NCBI RefSeq assembly: GCF_900314615.1
Contig: NZ_OMWA01000012.1
Location: 1-57,188 of the forward strand
Length of the DNA: 57,188 bases
Reading direction: 5' to 3'
Source: an uncultured Methanobrevibacter sp.
GTDB lineage: Archaea; Methanobacteriota; Methanobacteria; Methanobacteriales; Methanobacteriaceae
The position numbers and the translations under genes are program-made. This document shows, one piece after another, positions 52,031-57,188 of the stretch; position 1 is the stretch's first letter, and the number at the start of each line of letters is the position of its first letter. A model generated the notes under the pieces. It was not told where the DNA came from and did no database searches. It was given only the letters and a program-made list of their open reading frames with translations.

Positions 52031-52231
52031 TTATATGATGAGTAATCCATATGGTAAGTCGAATTTGATTCCGGCGCTATAGTTGTAACTAGCACGGGTG
52101 ATTAAACCACACTTTGTACAGTATTCATAGCTGCGGTCTTCACTACGGACTATTGTTAATGTCTTGCATTCGGGACATTTGTCAGTATTTTCGACTTCTT
52201 CTATTTCATCTTCAGGAATTTCATCACACAT
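52031..52231 (-). CDS. TFIIB-like zinc-ribbon protein
   Basis: 66 residues: an acidic leader (MCDEIPEDEIEEVENTDK) then CPEC, 17 residues, and CTKCGLI, exactly the zinc-ribbon style of TFB N-termini. It lacks the cyclin-box core and the B-finger is short. It could recruit RNA polymerase or compete with host TFB at viral promoters. It is the first gene after a promoter with a palindrome at the start site and lies upstream of the late genes, so a role in the late switch is plausible but inferred. Confidence 0.65.
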   Translation of the reverse strand: MCDEIPEDEIEEVENTDKCPECKTLTIVRSEDRSYEYCTKCGLITRASYNYSAGIKFDLPYGLLII

Positions 52232-52266
52232 ACTAATAATCTCTTATATTAGTAAGTTACATCGTC

Positions 52267-52302
52267 CTGGAAAGATTAATCTGACTTTATAATCTTTTCC
52301 AG
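52267..52302 (-). promoter_or_regulatory. Leader hairpin upstream of the zinc-ribbon gene
   Basis: CTGGAAAGATT (52267-52277) pairs with AATCTTTTCCAG (52291-52302) with one bulged base. It lies between the predicted transcription start and the gene, so it would form the 5' end of the mRNA. Confidence 0.45.
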
Positions 52303-52304
52303 TC

Positions 52305-52316
52305 TTGACTAGTCAA
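52305..52316. promoter_or_regulatory. Palindromic operator TTGACTAGTCAA
   Basis: A perfect 12-base palindrome 20-30 bases downstream of the TATA box on the minus strand, at the expected transcription start. A protein bound here would block initiation. No second copy was noticed. Confidence 0.5.
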
Positions 52317-52336
52317 TACCCTAAAAAAATAAGTAA

Positions 52337-52346
52337 TATATTTATA
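52337..52346 (-). promoter_or_regulatory. TATA box of the zinc-ribbon/late promoter
   Basis: TATAAATATA on the minus strand, embedded in CTAGTATAAATATATTACTT. One of the best archaeal TATA boxes in the viral part. It is placed to drive transcription toward the zinc-ribbon and the lysis/packaging genes. Confidence 0.55.
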
Positions 52347-52430
52347 CTAGTACATATAGATTACATATCAGTATAAAACTTTTTTTGATTCTTTTTTTAT
52401 AAAAAAAAGAATAAGATGACAAAAAGAGTT

Positions 52431-52775
52431 TTAGTCATAGTAAGCAGGCTCCCACTCAAAAAACCAGAAAAAATTCTTACCAATAACTATCTCATGCACA
52501 CTACCATCCAACAAACTAAAAATCAATTTATCCGAATAAACTTCCACTTTAACAAGACTATTCAACGGGAACGTGAAATCCTTTCTTTTACGACCTCCCT
52601 TAATATCTTCCCATTCATTATTAGAAACAGTTAAATCCGCAAGAAAAACCACATTGCGTTGACTAAAGAATTCTGCTAAAGCATCCAGTAAACTATCCAC
52701 TTCCTCATTTTTTTCACGATTTTGGTCCACCATGCACATAGGTGGTTTTAAAGTAATATTATCTGCTCTAATCAT
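52431..52775 (-). CDS. Hypothetical viral protein (114 aa)
   Basis: Starts MIRADNITLKPPMCMVDQNR and ends FFWFFEWEPAYYD. The centre alternates beta strands (DFTFPLNSLVKVEVYSDKLI). AGAGGGT precedes the start, and the start overlaps the stop of the upstream gene by four bases. Unknown family; last gene of the early/middle block. Confidence 0.6.
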   Translation of the reverse strand: MIRADNITLKPPMCMVDQNREKNEEVDSLLDALAEFFSQRNVVFLADLTVSNNEWEDIKGGRKRKDFTFPLNSLVKVEVYSDKLIFSLLDGSVHEIVIGKNFFWFFEWEPAYYD

Positions 52776-53245
52776 CGTTTACCCTCTCTTATTAAAACAT
52801 CATGCGCATCTTTACTGGTTTGACGAGGTACAATTGGAACACGCTGCATGAATTTCAAAGCTAATCTGCATAAAATGTTCTCAAAGATTTGGTCTGTTAA
52901 CTTATATTTTTTAGTGATCCTGTAATTGGATAACTTGATTCTTGGAGTTTCTAATTTTTTCACAAAGAATATGAAAGCAAGTATAATGCATTCTTCACTT
53001 GCTTGACGGTGCAGGTTCTGGAAATCAGAATTGAAATCATCTATTAAATCTCTTACTAATTGTTTCTGATTTGGAGTTAGCACTAATATCTTTGCTTCCA
53101 GTAACAGTTCATCTAGTATTAAGTGTCGGTTTTTCCTTTTGCTTTCAATGTTAATCTTGTTTTTTGTATCATTGCTTCTTTTTTCACCTTTCACATAGGG
53201 TTGTTTATATAAATCTAATAAGAAATCAATGTCTCTTTCACTCAT
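52772..53245 (-). CDS. Possible TFIIB cyclin-box-like protein
   Basis: 157 residues. The basic N-terminus (RSNDTKNKINIESKRKNRH) is followed by helices; residues 80-145 (ASEECIILAFIFFVKKLETP, then RIKLSNYRITKKYKLTDQ, FENILCRLALKFM) match the spacing of a TFB cyclin repeat (A-A-A-I-Y-I-A... E-I-A-x-V ... K-E-I-x-R). No zinc ribbon here, but a separate ribbon protein is encoded at 52031-52231. The pairing suggests a TFB split into two proteins. Alternative: an unrelated helical DNA-binding protein. Confidence 0.45.
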   Translation of the reverse strand: MSERDIDFLLDLYKQPYVKGEKRSNDTKNKINIESKRKNRHLILDELLLEAKILVLTPNQKQLVRDLIDDFNSDFQNLHRQASEECIILAFIFFVKKLETPRIKLSNYRITKKYKLTDQIFENILCRLALKFMQRVPIVPRQTSKDAHDVLIREGKR

Positions 53246-53251
53246 AGGGTA

Positions 53252-53866
53252 TCACCTGATTTGTTCTATTTTCCCGTCTGTGTTTACTGTGTATAGTTCG
53301 AAGTCATCATTGCATAGGATGTTGTGTGCTGCGCATGCTCTGATTGCGGTTGCTACAATGTATCCTTTTGATGTTATGTAGTCATCTTGATTGGTTGTGT
53401 ATAGGCTGCCTAATGCAATATCTCTTGGTGCTCCAATAGCATAATATGGGGTTGTGATTTCGAAGATTCCAAGGTTGTATTCTACTTTGAATAACTGGTT
53501 TTTATATGCTAGGAGTAGTTCCCATTCCACACCTGTTTGTCCATTATTATAGCTTCGGATGAACTGGTATTCTTGCAGATAGGAATTTAATGAAGGAACA
53601 AATTTATCATATAAATATTCTATAAAAGATTCATTGGAATTTTTAAGTGGTACGGTGAATGTTTTAAGTAATTCAAATAAGGTGTATAATCCGCTGAATG
53701 CTATTAAGAATTTTTCATGTTTTATTGTATGGGAATTTTCAATGGTCAAATCTTTTATTAGTATTTTTGATGATTCTTCTGAGACTATTGTATCGTCTTC
53801 AATTACTCTTTTATCCGCACCTATGATGATATGTTCATCTGTTTTCACGGCCACTATTACTGTCAT
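53252..53866 (-). CDS. Proteasome-beta / HslV-like Ntn hydrolase
   Basis: 204 residues. After Met1 the protein reads TVIVAVKTDEHIIIGADKRV. Thr2, Asp18 and Lys34 (in SSKILIKD) fall at the same spacing as the catalytic Thr1, Asp17 and Lys33 of proteasome beta subunits and HslV, and FLIAFSGLYTLFELL fits the following helix. The C-terminal half retains the fold (YYAIGAPRDIALGSLYTT). Removal of Met1 would expose the nucleophile. A virus gene of this kind might degrade host proteins, process virion proteins, or modulate the host proteasome. Located among early/middle genes. Confidence 0.75.
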   Translation of the reverse strand: MTVIVAVKTDEHIIIGADKRVIEDDTIVSEESSKILIKDLTIENSHTIKHEKFLIAFSGLYTLFELLKTFTVPLKNSNESFIEYLYDKFVPSLNSYLQEYQFIRSYNNGQTGVEWELLLAYKNQLFKVEYNLGIFEITTPYYAIGAPRDIALGSLYTTNQDDYITSKGYIVATAIRACAAHNILCNDDFELYTVNTDGKIEQIR

Positions 53867-53879
53867 AGTATCCCCCCCA

Positions 53880-54173
53880 TTAGTCTTTGATGTTTAGTTG
53901 AGTTCGTATTTGACTGTTTAATCTGTGCATTGTTTCAATAGCTAATTGGTGGCATGCTTCTTCTTTGAATACTTCATTTGGATAGAATTTAACAAATGGA
54001 GCACCTTGGAATATTAGTGTAGGGTAATCTGCTGTTGTAGATAATTCGATTTTCAAGTCTTCGTATATTTGGCGTATTAATTTTTCTCCATCTACATTAA
54101 GTGTTACGGTGTCTTTTGTTATTTTTTCTATGTCTATGCATTCTTTTATTTTAACTGAATCAAGGTATACCAT
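53880..54173 (-). CDS. Hypothetical viral protein (97 aa)
   Basis: MVYLDSVKIKECIDIEKITK, then mixed helix/strand, ending MHRLNSQIRTQLNIKD. No motif recognised. Close spacing with neighbours (13 bases to the Ntn hydrolase start, one base after the small ORF upstream) suggests one operon. Confidence 0.55.
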   Translation of the reverse strand: MVYLDSVKIKECIDIEKITKDTVTLNVDGEKLIRQIYEDLKIELSTTADYPTLIFQGAPFVKFYPNEVFKEEACHQLAIETMHRLNSQIRTQLNIKD

Positions 54174-54174
54174 T

Positions 54175-54351
54175 CTATAACTCTCCTATGCATCTTCTTT
54201 TAGCTTTTACTCCTAATTTAACATAATCTGTTTCATCAGGGTTTTCTGCTATTACTTCATTAATTATTCTTTCAATTTCTTTCTTGTCCGCACAACGGTA
54301 ACTGTCCCAGCATGTGCGGACATACCAATGTACTTTTTCATGCAATGTCAT
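54175..54351 (-). CDS. Small hypothetical viral protein (58 aa)
   Basis: MTLHEKVHWYVRTCWDSYRC followed by a charged helix (ADKKEIERIINEVIAENPDE) and a basic end with one more Cys. It starts inside the end of the ASCH gene (14-base overlap) and stops one base before the next start, filling the gap exactly. Three cysteines and two His could bind a metal. Confidence 0.6.
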   Translation of the reverse strand: MTLHEKVHWYVRTCWDSYRCADKKEIERIINEVIAENPDETDYVKLGVKAKRRCIGEL

Positions 54352-54664
54352 CAACTACTTTAAATTGAATATAATAAATTCGTGTGAGATTATCTAAAGT
54401 CGGATAGATGTCTAATAGTTCTGATTTTAATTTTTTAACAGATGTGTATCCTTCTCTTTTCGCATCTTCATCATTCACATATTTGAATTGCTTATAACCG
54501 GAGTGGGTTATTTGGATAAAGCATTCATTTTCACTTCCTGGGAAGATTGCTTTTACTATTTCACCATCTTTGAATTTTTTATTATGTTTTCTGATGGTCT
54601 GTGTTTTTACTCCAGATATGATATCTGCGTAGTATTTTTTGTTGAATTTCAGTAATTCGTACAT
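54338..54664 (-). CDS. ASCH-domain protein
   Basis: 108 residues. N-terminal LLKFNKKYYADIISGVKTQT with IRKHNKKFKDGEIVKAI is the ASCH/PUA-like beta-barrel pattern, thought to bind RNA or modified nucleotides. Related stand-alone ASCH proteins are frequent in phages. Next to small zinc-type proteins in the early/middle block. Confidence 0.75.
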   Translation of the reverse strand: MYELLKFNKKYYADIISGVKTQTIRKHNKKFKDGEIVKAIFPGSENECFIQITHSGYKQFKYVNDEDAKREGYTSVKKLKSELLDIYPTLDNLTRIYYIQFKVVDDIA

Positions 54665-54667
54665 TGT

Positions 54668-54892
54668 TTATTGTCTCCTTTTTTCATAGTATTGGCATGC
54701 AGCGTCATTGAATTTTATTTTTAATATTGGTACTTCATGTTTTGTTTTTTCTGCTGAGTCTGGTTGTGGTTCAGATTCCTCTGGTTGTGGTGGGAATAGT
54801 TCATCTGCTTTATTGCAGTAATGATAAAAATATCCATCATTGGTTGTTTCGCTTCTCATGAAGTGTTTGCATTTTCCACAAATATTAACCAT
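54668..54892 (-). CDS. Small cysteine-containing protein (74 aa)
   Basis: CGKCKHFMRS at the start, then HYCNKADELF and a last Cys near the end (AACQYYEKRRQ), a possible four-Cys zinc knuckle broken by an acidic Pro-rich linker. Function unknown. Confidence 0.6.
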   Translation of the reverse strand: MVNICGKCKHFMRSETTNDGYFYHYCNKADELFPPQPEESEPQPDSAEKTKHEVPILKIKFNDAACQYYEKRRQ

Positions 54893-54894
54893 TA

Positions 54895-55146
54895 TTATTC
54901 ACCTTCTATTTCTTTTAATTTTATAGATAAGTTGTAATGTTTTCCACCTTGATAATTTAAAAAGAATACTCCTCCGATAGTATGCTCTCCATTTTCAAAG
55001 GTATTATCAACTAATTCTTTGAAATTATTACTTCTTAATTCTCTTATTTCGTTAAGATGATTTTCATTTACTCCATCGACTCTTAATGCAAAATAATCAA
55101 TGAATACTTGGGTTAGCATTTCTTTTGCTTCTTTTTCATTCATCAT
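54895..55146 (-). CDS. Hypothetical viral protein (83 aa)
   Basis: MMNEKEAKEMLTQVFIDYFA, then LNEIRELRSNNFKELVDNTF and a beta-rich end. Overlaps the end of the DUF3310-like gene by 11 bases. No family recognised. Confidence 0.55.
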   Translation of the reverse strand: MMNEKEAKEMLTQVFIDYFALRVDGVNENHLNEIRELRSNNFKELVDNTFENGEHTIGGVFFLNYQGGKHYNLSIKLKEIEGE

Positions 55147-55645
55147 ATCTTACCCTCATTTCATCTTCGTATATTTTTTTCAAATGACCGCAGTAGTCAA
55201 TTGCTTTAACCATGTCTTCTGAAGCATTATGTTTATGCCCCGCTCTTGTAACATATTTGATTATGTTTCCTTTGATGAATCCTATTGTTTCTTCACGTGA
55301 TAGTAATCCTTTTTTGAATGCTTCCAATGGACTTAATCCATTGCCTGCATAATAGTCCGGTTCAGCTAATCTTTTAGTTGGTTCATTTTTATGTTTTTCT
55401 TCAAGTTCTCTAATATTCATTGGTATGTCTTCCATATTATCCGCTCCTTTGCTAATACTTTTTATTAAATCTTGTTGATATTGCTCTAATTCTTTATCAG
55501 AAACTCCTAAACTAATAGAACCATCAGGTGATGAATGCATCTCTTTTATTAACTTCTGTTTAAACTGCTCCAATTCATCTCCAACTAATGGTACTGGTAT
55601 ACATCTTCCGTTATAAAAAGACTGCTCAGGCATTTCAAATCCCAT
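55136..55645 (-). CDS. DUF3310 family protein
   Basis: 169 residues. The second half, LAEPDYYAGNGLSPLEAFKK then GFIKGNIIKYVTRAGHKHNA and DMVKAIDYCGHLKKIY, is the DUF3310 signature common in phages. Its biochemical role is not settled; relatives lie in nucleotide metabolism or replication neighbourhoods. The first 85 residues are variable and charged. Confidence 0.78.
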   Translation of the reverse strand: MGFEMPEQSFYNGRCIPVPLVGDELEQFKQKLIKEMHSSPDGSISLGVSDKELEQYQQDLIKSISKGADNMEDIPMNIRELEEKHKNEPTKRLAEPDYYAGNGLSPLEAFKKGLLSREETIGFIKGNIIKYVTRAGHKHNASEDMVKAIDYCGHLKKIYEDEMRVRYDE

Positions 55646-55647
55646 TT

Positions 55648-55929
55648 TTAGATCACTCCTAAATTAATAACATCTTCAGCATTAATCACAGCATATTCCA
55701 CAATATTTTCATAACTAATGAAAACATGACAATTTTTCTCTTGAGCAATATGCAGCATATCTTTACGGAATTCAATTAACTGCAAATGTTTTAAATAAAA
55801 AAGAGTATTGGTATCCTTGTAATCTAATTGTAAACTTAAAACATAATTCTCAATATCGGATAATCCTCCAATAATTTCTTTAATTTCATCTCCAATGCTT
55901 GGAGAATCAATACAAGTTTTCACTTCCAT
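55648..55929 (-). CDS. Hypothetical viral protein (93 aa)
   Basis: MEVKTCIDSPSIGDEIKEII to a predicted coiled region (YVLSLQLDYKDTNTLFYLKH) and EKNCHVFISYENIVEYAVIN. GGAGAG precedes the start. No family recognised. Confidence 0.55.
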   Translation of the reverse strand: MEVKTCIDSPSIGDEIKEIIGGLSDIENYVLSLQLDYKDTNTLFYLKHLQLIEFRKDMLHIAQEKNCHVFISYENIVEYAVINAEDVINLGVI

Positions 55930-55932
55930 TTT

Positions 55933-56601
55933 TCATTCTCTCCTTTTTCCTTTAATGGACCTCATAACAATACCTGCTGTTTTACTTCCTATCCCTTTTA
56001 TTTCCTGTAGACTGTTATTATCTAACTCCAGTAAATCTGTTAAAGAGTATAAATCTTTGTTTTCAACGATTAATTCTGCGGTATCATCGCCAATGTGTTT
56101 AACCAATGCTAACCAGTTGAAAGCAGGGTTGTCTGTTTTCTGTTTTAATCTTTTTATGACTTTTTTGTTGTCTAAGCATTTTCTTGCTTGTTGTCTCATG
56201 AATCGTATTGCTCTTTCTTCAGTTGAACATTCCTTAACAGTTGTAAATGTGTTCAATCGAGCAATAGCTCCGTCATAATTATCCCATCCGAATACATATG
56301 CTTCTTCATCGAATCCATCAAGATATTCTTCTTTTTCTTTGTCGCTTGCAACAATTATCACAAAATGATATGAATATTGAGCGGATTGGTCTATCGCTTG
56401 GTTAAAGACTCTTCCGGATTCAACGCTTTGGATGAAGTCGTTCATTGTTTTATACTCAAAGGCCACTTGGTTGTTGAAAACATAGTCTCCTACTAATAGT
56501 TCTTTGACTTTTACATCGTCTCCTTTGCTTTTGTAATAGTATGCTGCTTCTTGTATTCTTTCATCGTTTTCTCGATGATCTATTTCTATTTGGAATTTCA
56601 T
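55933..56601 (-). CDS. XPF/ERCC4-family nuclease with helix-hairpin-helix
   Basis: 222 residues. Residues 1-125 are an ERCC4 nuclease: IEIDHRENDERI at the start, LVGDYVFNNQVAFEYK (GDY and the usual ERK as EYK), later FVIIVASD. Residues about 160-220 hold two helix-hairpin-helix elements (LVKHIGDDTAELIVENKDLY, LQEIKGIGSKTAGIVM). Probably cuts branched DNA at forks or flaps and acts with PCNA, encoded nearby. GGAGCAAAGACA precedes the chosen ATG; six residues more are possible. Confidence 0.85.
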   Translation of the reverse strand: MKFQIEIDHRENDERIQEAAYYYKSKGDDVKVKELLVGDYVFNNQVAFEYKTMNDFIQSVESGRVFNQAIDQSAQYSYHFVIIVASDKEKEEYLDGFDEEAYVFGWDNYDGAIARLNTFTTVKECSTEERAIRFMRQQARKCLDNKKVIKRLKQKTDNPAFNWLALVKHIGDDTAELIVENKDLYSLTDLLELDNNSLQEIKGIGSKTAGIVMRSIKGKRRE

Positions 56602-56758
56602 TGTCTTTGCTCCAGTCATATTCGGATAGGTATTTGCATATGTAATAGTTGTTTATTGCTTTTTGTAGTTGGTTTTGGAATACTTCAAAGGCGAATGCAA
56701 CGCCAATGAAGATTCCACAAGCTAATACAAATATATAGTTTATTAAAATGGTTAACAT
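56561..56758 (-). CDS. Small membrane protein (65 aa)
   Basis: One strong N-terminal membrane segment (ILINYIFVLACGIFIGVAFA), then a helical and basic tail ending RNRSSRKR. Overlaps the start of the ERCC4 nuclease gene. Function unknown. Confidence 0.55.
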   Translation of the reverse strand: MLTILINYIFVLACGIFIGVAFAFEVFQNQLQKAINNYYICKYLSEYDWSKDNEIPNRNRSSRKR

Positions 56759-56760
56759 AA

Positions 56761-57188
56761 TTAATCTTGCTCCAATCTAGGTGCGAGAAGATATTTTACT
56801 CTACCGTCACCTGTTGGTAGTTCGAATGTTACAACAATAGGCATGTCATTTCCTAAACCTATCTTGCATTCTTTACTGAATTTACTGGCCTTGAAAATGT
56901 CTTTTAATTTGTCAATGTTGTATACTGATTGTGCAACTTCAAGAATGTTTTCTCCGTGCAAGTATTTTATATCAACATCTCCAAATTCTCCGTCGGATAT
57001 GATTTTGAGATAGTTTTCATCTATGAGCAGTCGTAGTTTATCGCTGAATATTAACATGTCATTTAATGCGTCTTGCATCATAGTGGAAGGTACTTTTATA
57101 TTGATGTTATGATTAATATTTGGAGGGACTTGTGTCTCATACTCTGTATCTATTACACGGATTTTAAATCTCCTTGTAGCATCACCTT
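56761..57188 (-). CDS. Viral PCNA sliding clamp, 5' end cut by the window edge
   Basis: The minus-strand frame stays open to the right edge (GDATRRFKIRVIDTEYE visible at its beginning), giving about 142 C-terminal residues. The end LGNDMPIVVTFELPTGDGRV then KYLLAPRLEQD is the archaeal PCNA C-terminus, and SDGEFGDVDIKYL precedes it. Forms a trimeric ring holding polymerase and nucleases to DNA. A shorter ORF starting at an internal Met (57081) is only an artefact of the truncation. Neighbour nuclease of the XPF family is a known PCNA client type. Confidence 0.85.
   Translation of the reverse strand, partial: GDATRRFKIRVIDTEYETQVPPNINHNINIKVPSTMMQDALNDMLIFSDKLRLLIDENYLKIISDGEFGDVDIKYLHGENILEVAQSVYNIDKLKDIFKASKFSKECKIGLGNDMPIVVTFELPTGDGRVKYLLAPRLEQD

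Overview
The window looks like a piece of a Methanobrevibacter-type (Methanobacteriales) chromosome that runs into an integrated tailed virus. Supporting signs are very AT-rich DNA, archaeal genes for cysteine and Fe-S metabolism at the left, archaeal-type viral replication genes (PCNA, an XPF/ERCC4-family nuclease), TATA-box promoters, and a lysis enzyme carrying a pseudomurein-specific C71 peptidase domain. Genus and family calls come from remembered motifs, not from searches.

Host part (1 to about 6,700). All genes are on the minus strand and form a cysteine/sulfur island: cysteine desulfurase, IscU scaffold and superoxide reductase; O-acetylhomoserine sulfhydrylase; cysteinyl-tRNA synthetase next to tRNA-Cys(GCA); a helix-turn-helix regulator; and serine acetyltransferase. 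The region upstream of the sulfhydrylase holds three copies of ATAAC-N4-GTTAT.

Provirus part (about 6,880 to the right edge, incomplete there). Every conventional viral gene is on the minus strand, so the order of expression is right to left. From 57,188 down to 52,430 lie early or middle genes: PCNA (cut by the edge), XPF-like nuclease, ASCH and DUF3310 proteins, a proteasome-beta/HslV-like Ntn hydrolase and a possible TFIIB cyclin-box protein. A promoter with a palindrome at its predicted start site (52,305-52,346) precedes a TFIIB-like zinc ribbon and a noncoding stretch. Then come holin-like proteins, a ParB-like protein, a DNA cytosine methyltransferase, terminase, portal, minor head protein, protease/scaffold and HK97-type capsid. 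Connector genes, a contractile tail (sheath, tube, tape measure), baseplate, tail fibres and the pseudomurein lysin follow. A strong hairpin terminator at 6,881-6,920 closes the late region.

The most unusual part is 10,761-18,536. It is about 7.8 kb on the plus strand, against all its neighbours, and holds 17 open cassettes of 414-507 bp in a row. Each begins with the exact sequence GTAAAAGATA (read V-K-D) and ends in a stop that often lies inside the next copy of the same site. None has a visible start signal. They resemble the C-terminal domain of the tail-fibre gene that faces them (18,522-19,892, minus strand), and that gene carries a near-identical site (GTAAAAGAGA) exactly where its C-terminal domain begins. 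An inversion between that site and any array site would give the fibre a new C-terminus. I read this as a large shufflon-like receptor-binding diversification system in an archaeal virus, with 18 possible C-termini. No recombinase gene lies in the window.
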